A stretch of DNA of 31,082 bases from Asterionellopsis glacialis. Lineage: Eukaryota; Bacillariophyta; Plagiogrammaphyceae; Rhaphoneidales; Asterionellopsidaceae. This document shows positions 21,670 through 31,082 of this stretch, piece after piece. The notes under the pieces were generated by a model, which worked only from the letters and a program-made list of their open reading frames with translations, searched no databases and was not told where the DNA came from. The stretch covers positions 1 through 31,082 of the forward strand of contig WKLE02000346.1 of assembly GCA_014885115.2 (NCBI GenBank). Reading direction: 5' to 3'. Both the position numbers and the translations under genes were made by a program. How positions within the stretch are numbered: the stretch's first letter is position 1; the number at the start of each line of letters is the position of its first letter.

Positions 21670-24600
21670 TTATCCTCCAGCAGCAAGCCGACTGACACAA
21701 CCTCGAGCTGCGGCTACAACCTCAGCTTCGGCACCACTGTCCATCGTAGCCATAAGAACCTCCATTCCTTGTAAATCTAAGATTTTTCTTTGACATGCGG
21801 CCGATTGGCATGCCATCGCTGAAAGCATGTCACAAGCTTCTCTCAAGAAACCCGCTGCATTAGAATTTTCTTTCATACTATTGATTATCGTGGCAATAGC
21901 ACCTGATGCTTCTTCAGAATATTCAGAGTTGTTGATCACTAAATTTCTTAGGATTAAGCATCCAAACTCAAGAAGAGCTGCATTGGAGTTATTGCTTCTC
22001 ATTGCCTCTACAACTGTGGTGATGCCCTCTGAGCTAGCAATAGCTTCAGCAAAGTGTGGTTCAACGCTCACGCTCGATAGCACGCCACATGCCTTCTCTA
22101 GGGCTTTCGGTTGATTCGGATGCATCCAAAAAACGCATTTGACTGCATCTATTCCTCCGATACTTACAGCTTCGGCCTTCATAGATTCTGATATTGACAC
22201 AATACCCCATAGAGCCCCACACGCCATTTCTTGAAGTTCTCCGGAATCAGAATGATCTTGCATTGCTTTCACAACGCAGTTGACTGCTCCATCTTTTACA
22301 AGTAGATCGTTGATGATGCCTCTTGACTTCTCCTGACTTTTTGTACACAGATTCCAGAGTGCACAGCAACCATTCGCCTGCAAGGCTGCAGAAGTTTGGT
22401 ATGTCTGCATAGCGTGAATGATTGCCTCCGCGGCACCAAAGATCAAAATGTCATCAGTAGTCCCAATAACGGATGTAATGCTGCGCAACGCCATACATGC
22501 AGCTTCTTGAACCAATCTATCAGTGAGAGAACCGGTCATACCCTTAGTAATAGCCTCAGCGGCTCCCTCAGAAACTAGGGACTGTGCAGTTGCAGTATCC
22601 GAACTCAGCGATGCCACTAGACCACATCCTTGGCGCAAGACATCAGCTGAATGCAAATTCTGTACCAAAACTCTTGATATTATGGAAATACCTTCATCAG
22701 ACATCAACAAAGATTTAGCTTCGTCTGATCCTATGCATAGGCACAGTAACGTCCGAAAGGCTTCTGCCACAAGTTCTGGAGATTTTGGAGAAGTTTCAAT
22801 CAATCTAAAAATGATACTAATACCACCAGCTCGGATGATTTCATCCTTACTGTCTGGGCTAACTGCGAGATTAGCAAGGAGAGCACAAGCTTCCACGTTC
22901 AACCCTTTCTTCTGACTAAAAAACTCCATCGACGACAGCGTAGCACCAATGACTCCAGCTTCATTTAAGTGCGAATGAGTCAAATCAGACAGCTTCGCAA
23001 GATTTGCTAAGGCTCCGTATGCAGATTGTATCAAGTATGCTGCTTCCGGTTTGTCGTTAAAATCGTGAATCGCATCCAAAATACAATGCAAAGGTTTGGG
23101 ATTTAGGGCAAGAGCCGAAGCAATCTTTTCTTTGGAAGTTAAACACCAGTATAATCTACAAGCCCATTCTACTGTGGTCATATCCGAGTGCACAGTTGTC
23201 ATAGCCCTAGAAATCACTTCCATTCCACCGCCATCGTATCCGCTCTCCAGGAGACTTGTTCTATTACTGTCCGCGTTGAAGGAGTAAACGCATTGATTGT
23301 GCAAGGCTCGGATGCCCCATGTTTGTACGGAACGGGATGTACGATGGGCGTCCATGGCGTTGACAACCGATAATACAGCTCCGGACAAAGTCCCATCATT
23401 GACATTGCGATTATTTTTGGAAGATGCTGCCAAGCAAGCAAGTGTGCCACATCCATTGCGTTGGATGTCTTCAATACTACTGTGAGTTTGCATGATAATA
23501 AGAAGAGCATCGACGGCGCCTTCGGCATTCCTCTCAGTCAAAACGTCGTTGTCTGAGTCCCCATCACTTGATGCTGACAGCAAAAATAGCAATTCAACTG
23601 CAGCTGTTTGAACTGCAACATCGCACATGCTTTCCCACATGGCTGATACCACCAATTGTATTCCATTGCGTTCGACAATGAGTCTTTTGGCTTCTTGGTC
23701 CGACTGTTTGATAAGTTCTGCCAAGGTTACGAAAGCTTTCTCGTGAGCACTTGGATTGGCTCCTTTAATCTTCAGAGAGTCAATAATGAATGGTATTTCG
23801 TTTACATTTGAATTTTCTTCAGATTCTACAGTTTCAGTGACTAATAGTTGCTGATGTTCAAAACGGGAATGGCCCATATCAGAACGTCGTGGATTGTTTG
23901 GTGATAGGTCAAGCGCATTTTTGGCAGTATCAGCTTGTAAATATTTTCCGTGTGACCTTTGGGGGCGCCCACCTGTGTCGTCCGAATCGGGTCTACGGGG
24001 TCTAAGTTGTAGAGGTTTGTCGTCGTCATCATCGTCTGCTTTTGGTCTCCCCCGAAGTGAAGTTCGTCTGTCTTGTGTCGATGATCTTTCGTCAAATTCA
24101 TATTCATCTACTTGCGGTTGGGACCTTCCTACCCTGCCATTCATCTGCTGCATCATTCTATTTTCGTAGAGTGAATCCTCCATTTGTTGCTGCTTTCGTG
24201 GGGGCGAAACTCTTCCCGGCGATGCTGCTCGTCTGTTGTTAGAAGGTGGCACGAAAAACTCTTCCTGCGGTAATGGTGCTTTTTTTAGATTTTGGGGTAA
24301 CGGAGGCATTTTCGTAACGTTTCCGTAACCATTAAATTCTATTTCTTCATCGGGAACACCCATTGCTGTTTTTCGATGTGCCGCATTTTGAGTTGTCGAT
24401 TTGAAGGTAAATTCTTTTTCAGTGTGAGTGTCTATGGGGTCGCTAGAACGCCGAACACTTGCACGCCTGGCTGCAGTCGCAACAGGATTGAAAACGATTT
24501 CTTTTGTAGCCGACTTTTGTTCTTGATTCTGCCGTTGCTGTTGATCGTTACTGGCAATATTGGTTTCGTCGTATCTCCAAGCGTGTGATTCGAGTGCTTC

Positions 24601-25587
24601 AGACGGAGGCTCAATTTCGTTCTTTTCCTCCTCGTAATTTGTGTCATACTGCGTGTCTCTTGGCCCAAAAGCGATTTCGTCTGGTGCAAATTCAATTTCT
24701 GGAATAGCATGTGGATGTTCTTTGTATTGTTCGTCTCCTTGGTTGCCATTGTACATGTTTTTCGCATTGTTGTGAGAAGGAGCACTGGGGAAAGAAGGCG
24801 TTGATGAACCCCCACTCTTTTCTTCGATTGGTTTTGCCCACAGTGGGGGCTCGGGCTTGCTATTACCGTACATTTCTTTCATATCAGACGGACGTTTACG
24901 AGCAAGTGAAATTCGTCTCCGTGGAGGTTTGACTCCACCTTTATCATGTATAAGAGATGATGTCGATTTCCCCAATTTGTCAAAATCGGATTCCAAGCGG
25001 CTCATTGGATCATTCACCAAACCTCGTGCCGACGGTACAGCAGGGGTGGACACTCTCCGATTGGCACCAGGCCCAGGAGGCTGAAATACATCGGCATCGC
25101 CTCCCACGCTCGGTTCTGGACGGTATTTTGGAATATTTGCAAACGCTTCCATATCATCGTAAGTGCCATCATCGTCGTCTTCGTACGATTCCGTAGACAA
25201 ACGACGTCCATCCCATCGCCGCTCTCCCTTGATGAGATGATAATCCAGAGTAATTCCACTGACAGTACTCATGGCATCACTGTTATCGATGGGTCTATCA
25301 GGGATGGGAATTTCCATTGGTATTTCCGGTACATCAGGCGGTCGCTCCACATATCCTTCGACGGGATGACATATAAGACATCGGCCATACAATGCAAGCC
25401 CCTCGACAGTCAAGGGCGTCTTTCGTCCTAACATTCCCACCTTGTGGGTCTTGGTCCCGCACGTGGGACACTCGCCACGTTTCATACGCGCTTTATCAAC
25501 ATTTCGACCTATTTCGCCAATATTTCGCCCAACACCTTCCATGGGAAGATGTTGTTGATTAATGCTATGACCCAATGGACGGCTCAT
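21670..25587 (-). CDS. Large armadillo-repeat protein with N-terminal Cys4 motif
   Basis: This uninterrupted frame encodes 1305 aa. Near the N-terminus Cys40-Pro-Thr-Cys43 and Cys70-Leu-Ile-Cys73, 26 residues apart, form a likely zinc-binding knuckle. Residues about 80-590 are low complexity: acidic, Arg/Ser-rich, with many Pro and RR(A/R)S-type sites, so likely disordered and phosphorylated. From about 600 to the end there are roughly 14-15 degenerate armadillo/HEAT-type helical repeats. Recurrent units read like GC..L.NLA..S......I...GGI..I...M, as in CGALWGIVSIS and ACALLANLAVS. Such superhelices bind peptides or other proteins. No ankyrin, kinase or F-box domain is seen. I infer a scaffold or adaptor; similar long Arm proteins are common in diatoms. 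Third-base usage is like that of neighbouring genes. The partner and pathway are unknown. Confidence 0.85.
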   Translation of the reverse strand: MSRPLGHSINQQHLPMEGVGRNIGEIGRNVDKARMKRGECPTCGTKTHKVGMLGRKTPLTVEGLALYGRCLICHPVEGYVERPPDVPEIPMEIPIPDRPIDNSDAMSTVSGITLDYHLIKGERRWDGRRLSTESYEDDDDGTYDDMEAFANIPKYRPEPSVGGDADVFQPPGPGANRRVSTPAVPSARGLVNDPMSRLESDFDKLGKSTSSLIHDKGGVKPPRRRISLARKRPSDMKEMYGNSKPEPPLWAKPIEEKSGGSSTPSFPSAPSHNNAKNMYNGNQGDEQYKEHPHAIPEIEFAPDEIAFGPRDTQYDTNYEEEKNEIEPPSEALESHAWRYDETNIASNDQQQRQNQEQKSATKEIVFNPVATAARRASVRRSSDPIDTHTEKEFTFKSTTQNAAHRKTAMGVPDEEIEFNGYGNVTKMPPLPQNLKKAPLPQEEFFVPPSNNRRAASPGRVSPPRKQQQMEDSLYENRMMQQMNGRVGRSQPQVDEYEFDERSSTQDRRTSLRGRPKADDDDDDKPLQLRPRRPDSDDTGGRPQRSHGKYLQADTAKNALDLSPNNPRRSDMGHSRFEHQQLLVTETVESEENSNVNEIPFIIDSLKIKGANPSAHEKAFVTLAELIKQSDQEAKRLIVERNGIQLVVSAMWESMCDVAVQTAAVELLFLLSASSDGDSDNDVLTERNAEGAVDALLIIMQTHSSIEDIQRNGCGTLACLAASSKNNRNVNDGTLSGAVLSVVNAMDAHRTSRSVQTWGIRALHNQCVYSFNADSNRTSLLESGYDGGGMEVISRAMTTVHSDMTTVEWACRLYWCLTSKEKIASALALNPKPLHCILDAIHDFNDKPEAAYLIQSAYGALANLAKLSDLTHSHLNEAGVIGATLSSMEFFSQKKGLNVEACALLANLAVSPDSKDEIIRAGGISIIFRLIETSPKSPELVAEAFRTLLCLCIGSDEAKSLLMSDEGISIISRVLVQNLHSADVLRQGCGLVASLSSDTATAQSLVSEGAAEAITKGMTGSLTDRLVQEAACMALRSITSVIGTTDDILIFGAAEAIIHAMQTYQTSAALQANGCCALWNLCTKSQEKSRGIINDLLVKDGAVNCVVKAMQDHSDSGELQEMACGALWGIVSISESMKAEAVSIGGIDAVKCVFWMHPNQPKALEKACGVLSSVSVEPHFAEAIASSEGITTVVEAMRSNNSNAALLEFGCLILRNLVINNSEYSEEASGAIATIINSMKENSNAAGFLREACDMLSAMACQSAACQRKILDLQGMEVLMATMDSGAEAEVVAAARGCVSRLAAGG

Positions 25588-25958
25588 TCTACAACTATAT
25601 TTGATTAGTTTTTATACTTCCTCGAAGTTGCAGCTATTATTTGTCCTTTCTTGATTGCAGTATTTGTTTAGTGTTGGGAAGGATGGGAGTACAAGTACGG
25701 TAGAGACAAGGGAAGCCTTCAGTCGTTGTTCCGCTTTCCGCTTTTTTCGGTCTTGTTTTGCCTGAGCTATATTTCTATGGAATGCCTAATCGTACAAGAA
25801 CAGTGTCCAGATGCACAACCTGTACACGGTCGCTTGTTGCAGATATGAGTCTTGATTCTGTATCTCTGATTTCGGTTTTCACTCGACTCTATCGATACTC
25901 CCAGACAATCTAGAGCAGAACGAATGCGAGTACAGTAGGAACGTCTTCTAGAGAGGTC

Positions 25959-25979
25959 CTAGAGAGAGTCTCTCTCTAG
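25959..25979. repeat. Perfect short palindrome CTAGAGAGAG-T-CTCTCTCTAG
   Basis: Two 10-nt arms are exact reverse complements around one central T. It sits among related CTAGAGAG words (25950-25990). Confidence 0.85.
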
Positions 25980-26055
25980 AGGATTACGCTTGTGTGTGAT
26001 CCGTGCTCGTCGCGTGTTCTTTGTCCTCTCAAGAGAGAAGGTATCCCGTTTAGTA

Positions 26056-26085
26056 CCGGTAGTCCTAGTCCTCTAGGACTACCGG
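26056..26085. repeat. Perfect 13-bp inverted repeat with 4-nt loop
   Basis: The left arm CCGGTAGTCCTAG (26056-26068) and right arm CTAGGACTACCGG (26073-26085) are exact reverse complements around TCCT. Transcribed on either strand this would fold into a stable hairpin. There is no run of Ts right after it, so a terminator reading is not favoured. Confidence 0.9.
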
Positions 26086-26136
26086 CTACTGTAGGTCCTA
26101 AGTCTTTTTTTTAGTCCTCTCTGTGCTATTACTGTA

Positions 26137-26242
26137 TACCAGGTACCTGACTCTGCTGCCGCTTGTCGTCGATCGAAGTCCTCCGTACTAAATACCAGGT
26201 ACCTGCACCATAGAATGAGAGGCAAAGTACCAGTACCTGGTA
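26137..26242. repeat. Second cluster of TACCAGGTA/TACCTGGTA 9-mers
   Basis: Exact copies start at 26137, 26193 and 26234. The first two continue into CAGGTACCTG, a 10-bp perfect palindrome centred on GGTACC. It lies about 0.55-0.65 kb upstream of the armadillo gene start. Confidence 0.85.
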
Positions 26243-27124
26243 AGTCTTCTGCCCGGTACCTAGAATTTATATTTGCAAATATACAGGATCCCGTACATCC
26301 TGCTTAGTATATACAAAGTAGACTGGACTAACTGTATCAGTTGACACGACTAGTTTTTACATAGGAAGAATCCAACTAACGGTAGGTCCGACAAGGCCAA
26401 GTATCTGATGTAGAATGGTTATGTTTGGAACATACCAAGAATTCGCGGGAAAGGCGTTACAATATTCATATTTTGTTCTCCACATGTACAGTTTGCTCGA
26501 TTGTAAGTAGGAGTATATTTCTGCTATACAATTCAAGAAGCTAAATAAGAATATTAAATACCTTACAGGAACGACTATGATATAAATTCGAAAATGACTA
26601 AGGATTTTACCGCCCTTTATTAATTAACACGATCTTTCTTCATAATATACTATTTATATCGTATTTTTATAATATACGTCGAATAGAACATGTGGGTTCA
26701 GTAGTACAGGCGGTACAACTACCCGTTTTTTTTGTAATGCAGGCGGTACGCAGGTCGTCCAAGGAACTCGATAGCCAGATAGGTTTCTGCGATGGATACA
26801 TTAGTCCCTACAGGTTAGTCCTATATACCTTATTAGTAAGTAGAACAGTGTACTTCGTACATATCTGTTTAATTTTATTATGTTCTTTGTCCTCACTACC
26901 AGAAAAGGTGTATTCATCATAATAATATTATTATATCATTTTTTTACATAAAAAAAATAATCAGTTGTTTTGGGATTTCGAGAGTGCATTCGCCGGAAGA
27001 GTTCGTACGACTGTCTGTAGACTACTTCGTAATAGGACCTGCAATGGCCAGCAACGGCGTTTAACCGGGCAATGTAGCTTCTCCCGCCACACCCCATAAT
27101 ATCAGACAAAGTAAACTAATTTCA

Positions 27125-28261
27125 ATGAATTCTTTGGACGTTTTTGACATAATTATTGTCGGTGGTGGTTTGTCGGGGATGACGGTTGCTCATGAGATCC
27201 ACAAACAAAATGGTAATTTCCCAACGTCGTCTTCGGGTAAAGATACTCTCCAACATGCAAAATGGGCGCTTTTGGAAGCTCAATCAGTCGTTGGAGGTCG
27301 ATTGAAAAATAGTGTTCGCGATGAAATTGATCTTGGTGGTGCCTGGATTTGGCCACGATACCAGCCACACATTTCGAAGCTTGTGGCAGATTTAGATATT
27401 CCCATGTTCCTTCAACCAGATGATCCCAGTTCCATCAGAATTGTAGGAGGGGCCTATCAGATCGTAGACCATCTTCAGGGAGCCCTGCCGAAAGAAAATA
27501 TTCTGACAAATGTGGCCGTGACTAGCTGTACAAAGATAGTGGATAACCAAGGCGGAGAAAATAAAACACTAGTTCGTCTTGAGACAATCACACCAGCAGC
27601 AACTAATGGCGATCATGATCAAACAGGGAAATCTTTTTTCGCACGACGAGTAGTATTTGCATGTCCACCTAAACTCATATATCTCCATGTTACTTTTGAG
27701 CCACCCCTTTCCTCAGAAAAACAAGCAGCCATGAATGCTAGTCAAACATGGATGGCAGGCGTGACGAAGGTAGCTCTAATATATCCGTCGGCATTTTGGA
27801 AAGATAATGGTGGAGCATCTAATATGGGATTGCCTAGGAATCGCGGACCTGCCTTTCAAGTATATGATGCATCCACTCATGATGGATCCGTTTCGGCATT
27901 GACTTTTTTTACTCTCGTTCCGCAGGATAGCCCGGCAATCAACGACGACAAACTACTTGCAGATCAATGCGCAGATCAGTTAAAATACACATGGTCAGCT
28001 ATGCGACTTCCAGAATTGGCGAACAAGGCAAAGGCATTTCAACATAGTTTCGTACAAAGGTGGCCAATCGTAAGATATATCAGCGAGAATAATAAACCGC
28101 AACGCATTAATCCACATCCCTCGCCAATGCCCGCGTTGAGCAAACACGATTGGGACGGTGCGCTACTATTTGCTGGAAGTGAATCAGATTCATCAGATCC
28201 AGGGGTCATGGAAGGTGCGGTTGGATCAGCACTCAACGTTATGAATATCCTAAAAAAATAG
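27125..28261 (+). CDS. FAD-dependent amine oxidase family protein (MAO-like)
   Basis: The frame encodes 378 aa. The N-terminal Rossmann dinucleotide motif is at residues 8-25: DIIIVGGGLSGMTVAHEI with Gly13, Gly15, Gly18. It is followed by LLEAQSVVGGRL, in which the Glu binds the ribose of FAD, and LGGAWIWPRY, the flavoprotein amine oxidase signature. The C-terminal FAD motif is FAGSESDSSDPGVMEGAVGSA near 345-370. Members oxidise amines or polyamines with O2, or desaturate other substrates. The protein is shorter than human MAO (about 520 aa) and lacks its C-terminal membrane helix and the Cys used for covalent flavin, so FAD would be non-covalent. No targeting peptide is evident; a cytosolic location is inferred. 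Substrate unknown. It is intronless, and its start has no in-frame upstream alternative that I could support. Confidence 0.85.
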   Translation: MNSLDVFDIIIVGGGLSGMTVAHEIHKQNGNFPTSSSGKDTLQHAKWALLEAQSVVGGRLKNSVRDEIDLGGAWIWPRYQPHISKLVADLDIPMFLQPDDPSSIRIVGGAYQIVDHLQGALPKENILTNVAVTSCTKIVDNQGGENKTLVRLETITPAATNGDHDQTGKSFFARRVVFACPPKLIYLHVTFEPPLSSEKQAAMNASQTWMAGVTKVALIYPSAFWKDNGGASNMGLPRNRGPAFQVYDASTHDGSVSALTFFTLVPQDSPAINDDKLLADQCADQLKYTWSAMRLPELANKAKAFQHSFVQRWPIVRYISENNKPQRINPHPSPMPALSKHDWDGALLFAGSESDSSDPGVMEGAVGSALNVMNILKK

Positions 28262-28847
28262 AAAAAAACCGCAAACTACAACAAGGAGATCGAGACAAAT
28301 GTACTGGAACTTTAATATCAGTACTTCTGTTTTTTATGCTTTACTTTAATAGTACACTCATGGACAATGGGATCAAAATTTTTTTCTCTGTTTTCTGAAT
28401 TTTTCATTGGCCACTCCCATAAAAATTGGAGTGAATGACCTCAAGTATTTCTGCATTCAAGAATTCAAATTACGGCATCCTTACCTCAAATTGTACCTTT
28501 GAACAGCATGTTGAATGGATTTCCATACAAGATTACTTAAAAATATGGATTCTATCTATATACTTAATCATCCCCACCACAGTCAGCATATTGTCTCTGC
28601 GCAGTTCTGTGGTTTATCTTTCGTTCAAAAGCGGTATCATTAGCTTTTCGAAAATGGGCATGCAAGGTGCAAGACGTGCACTCTATGTTATTTGCATTGC
28701 TGTCTGTTTATAGTCTATTTGTACCTTTTGATGTAAATTACTTTGGATAATTATAAATTTTATTAAGTAGTCTATTCTCGAAATCTCTACAGAGATAGAG
28801 GAACAGCACAAGGGAGGCATAGCCCACCCTTCAAAAAGGGGGTAATC
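28262..28847. other. Intergenic region between convergent flavin oxidase and HMG genes
   Basis: This 586-bp interval holds the two 3' UTRs. An ATG-started 92-codon frame (28435-28713, +) has two hydrophobic stretches but no recognisable family, and is probably chance. Confidence 0.4.
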
Positions 28848-30707
28848 TTAAAAGCGTTCTACTTTATCATCGTCAAAAAAATCAAGGCCGTGTGATAGAC
28901 TGTTTGATGCAGGAAAATTCTTTATGAATCACAAAAGGATGAAGAAAAGTTAGCTTAGTATATGAAAATATGGGAGATCAAGGAACCAAGCTTAACCGAT
29001 ATTACAGCAGCTGTGATGAAAGTTTTGTTTGTACTCACCGAGAACTCTTGTTCTTGGACGTGTTCAGAAATGAGACCATTGGGATCTTCTACTCCAAGAC
29101 TAGACAGTAACACACTTTCCCCACAGTACCTATCTGTCTGTGAAAATCCCGGGTACTGTGTGTCTTCTTTTTTCTGCTCCTTTTCGTTAGACGAAACAAA
29201 GCAGGCAAAGCTGGGGTCCTGTGGAATCTCAAGATAAGACCCCTCAGCGTCATCAGTGGATCTTTCTAGGCCGCTGACAGTATATTTTGAACAAACATTT
29301 GAACTAGTTTGAGAAAAATTTTCAATGCCTACGGGAAGATTGTTAATGCAGGCATCCATTTGTGATTTATCTGAAGTTTGGTGGATAGTATGACCATGTC
29401 CTGAGTATTGGCAGATGTGTTGGTATGGTGTCTGTATTTGAAATTGATTTGCCCCCTGGTTCATTTGCTGGGGTGTTAATACGGTAGCAATCTGAGGGTA
29501 ACATGGGGCTTGAACCGCTGTGTTAAATGTCAAATCGCTGAAACTAGGATTACTGCCCTGAACAAGAGGTAAGCAACCCCCTAGAACTTCATTGTTGGAA
29601 AAACTTTTCGCAATGTTTTGCCGCCCATCCTGTAGCATTTCGTAAGGATTATGAACTTTTGGTTGTTTGTCCCTTTGGTGTAAACTACTTTTTGTGTGAC
29701 CTGTTGGAGGATTCCAGCCATAGCCGGGCGTACCTGCCTGGTAAGAAGAAGCAAAGTTATTAGCATCACACCGGGCTCCTTCGCCTCCGAGATTCCTTTT
29801 AGTACGTGTCTTTTCATCAGCTCTCCATGCAGCAATGGCTATTTTGTACTCTTGACGAAGTTTGAGCTCCTCCTTGATAAAGGGCTCACGCTCCTCTTCT
29901 GATGCATTTTTCCACATTTTGCAAAGGATTCTAGACAGCTCAGAACTATCTACTTCAGGATTTGCCAGCTTTGCTGCACGTCTATTAGCATGAGAGTAAG
30001 CAAGGTACGAAGACATTGGTCGTTTAGGTGCATTCGGATCCTTCCTCTTTCGCGTTTGATCAACTAGGACTTTCCATGGACCTTTGTACTGATCACATTC
30101 GGAAAGGTATCGATCTTTGTCTTTCCGTGCTATATCTTCCCATTTTTTCCTCTCCGACTGACTCTGTTCTTTCCAAGCTTTAGACACCATTTTGGCTATG
30201 GTTGTTGTCTGATGGCAAAAAAAATTAGGAAAAGAAGTTAGGCTCAACTTTGAAAAGAAAAATCGTACGGGGAAAAAGGCATTATGTAGAAAAGATTTTC
30301 GCTACGAGCGTGTCTTCGGCAAATCCACTATCTCCATTTATCAACAGCAGGCAAAACTAGAGAGGGGATCCTTTGACGCAGCATAAAAATGTGGGTTGCC
30401 ACCTAATTTTTGTTACGAACTCGCAAATCTTTTGCAGAACTAACTGATGCTTAATGCAAGGATGCATGACACTCACCTTAACTGCTGGTAAGGCGGGATT
30501 CTTCTGTTTCTCTTCCTTCAGCTTCTTTTGGATCTCTTTGTGTGTGAAAGTAGAGAAAAAAATGTATGAAGATTTGAAGCGTTTTGGTGCCCCGGCGGGC
30601 TTCTTGTATTTCAACTTTTTCCCATTTCTACTTCCCACTAGTTTATGGTCTACGCGTACACCGTCAAAGGGAGCCGATGGTGACGGGGAATTGGAGTTCA
30701 TCGCCAT
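28848..30707 (-). CDS. Protein with two HMG boxes, three exons
   Basis: I join exons 30707-30477, 30208-29039 and 28919-28848 into 490 aa. The introns are 268 and 119 nt with GTGAGT donors, phase 0. The first HMG box (about 38-125) begins GAPKRFKSSYIFFS and is split by intron 1 after residue 77; it continues with MVSKAWKEQSQSERKKWEDIA. The second (about 138-210) begins DPNAPKRPMSSYLAYS and includes ILCKMWKNASEEEREPFIKEE. HMG boxes bend DNA in chromatin and transcription complexes, and a nuclear location is expected. The remaining 280 residues are Gln/Asn/Ser-rich and disordered. The last exon adds 23 residues ending DDDKVERF. I prefer this to reading through to a stop at 28955 because the GTGAGT donor is perfect, the phase is kept, and the read-through tail is not protein-like. 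It is an architectural factor; targets are unknown. Confidence 0.85.
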
Positions 30708-31082
30708 TGATCAACTGCAATCTTGAAGAGCAAGCCGTTCTCAGCAACGTGGTGGTGGTGGGGGAGGAATAACGAATGAAGTGCAAAATATCACACATCA
30801 TATCTCCGCTGATCTCAGAGTCCCGGTTAAAATATTTCATGCAATATTATTTACAACATATTGTATGCATTATTGCATGGATGATGGAAGCCCACCCGCC
30901 TCTAGTATGTTCGAAAAAGATAATATGTAAGATGTGAGATCTCAAAGCTAATAAATCGGGTTATGAGATTCCGTATTTATGTGTAAAAAATGTAGTGGAG
31001 CGAATACACCTTTCAGGAATAAGAAGAAATAATTTTTTCCCTATAAATAAATATAATTATCTATTAGATAAATCATGCCCTA
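30708..31082. other. Region upstream of the HMG-box gene
   Basis: The first part presumably holds the promoter and 5' UTR of the HMG gene. The rest is AT-rich with no gene seen before the window ends. Confidence 0.4.

Larger units (their letters stand above)
25588..27124. other. Intergenic region rich in palindromes and TACCAGGTA repeats
   Basis: No gene is supported in these 1.5 kb. The left part must hold the promoter of the armadillo gene and the right part that of the flavin oxidase gene. Repeat elements at 25951-26270 are listed separately. The rest (26280-27120) is AT-rich with homopolymer tracts. The longest frame (26692-26922) starts with GTG and lacks any domain. Confidence 0.5.

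Noticed and set aside
26056..26085. Intrinsic terminator
   Set aside because: The hairpin lacks a downstream T-run and lies far from any gene end in a eukaryotic context.
26692..26922. 76-codon frame
   Set aside because: It starts with GTG and no feature supports coding.
28435..28713. 92-codon ATG-started frame with two hydrophobic stretches
   Set aside because: It lies between convergent genes in low-complexity 3' sequence and shows no family; likely chance.

Overview
This window looks like nuclear DNA of a photosynthetic stramenopile, most likely a diatom; I cannot name the species. The evidence is spliced genes with short GT-AG introns (about 80-450 nt), a eukaryotic ribosomal protein gene and HMG-box and armadillo proteins. 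Two bacterial-type proteins (YebC and DNA gyrase B) also carry N-terminal presequences. The YebC presequence ends in a Gly-Ser-Ala|Phe junction typical of diatom plastid targeting. Intergenic DNA is AT-rich, and one run of Ns (16708-16774) marks an assembly gap.

Layout. 1-4.1 kb: a secreted clan GH-D-like glycoside hydrolase (+) converges with a four-exon SGNH/GDSL hydrolase (-). 4.1-7.8 kb: a gene-poor stretch with a decayed gag/protease retroelement relic (about 4.93-6.48 kb), then a dense cluster of a palindromic 9-mer, TACCAGGTA/TACCTGGTA (6.6-7.5 kb). 7.8-8.3 kb: a small coiled-coil protein. 9.2-10.5 kb: a type II membrane DXD glycosyltransferase-like protein (-), divergent from two-exon RPS24 (+, 11.1-12.0 kb). 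12.9-15.6 kb: mitochondrial biotin synthase (+) converges with a three-exon plastid YebC/TACO1-type regulator (-). 16.6-17.0 kb: the 3' end of an unidentified + strand gene emerges from the gap and ends one base before the stop of the next - strand gene. 17.0-18.7 kb: that gene, a membrane-anchored 2OG-Fe(II)-oxygenase-like protein lacking the usual distal His. 19.2-21.6 kb: organellar gyrB (+), diverging from it and converging on a large armadillo-repeat protein (-, 21.7-25.6 kb). 25.6-27.1 kb: a second intergenic block with the same 9-mer and near-perfect hairpins. 27.1-28.3 kb: a flavin amine-oxidase-like protein (+). 28.8-30.7 kb: a three-exon protein with two HMG boxes (-).

The genes do not form an operon or one pathway; the order is ordinary for a compact protist genome. 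Three encode core organelle functions: gyrase (plastid DNA topology), YebC (organelle gene expression) and biotin synthase (mitochondrial cofactor synthesis). The most unusual signal is the TACCAGGTA family. I located 17 exact copies by eye, all outside the coding exons I call, against far fewer than one expected by chance. All splice sites and exon joins were worked out by hand from reading frame and consensus.
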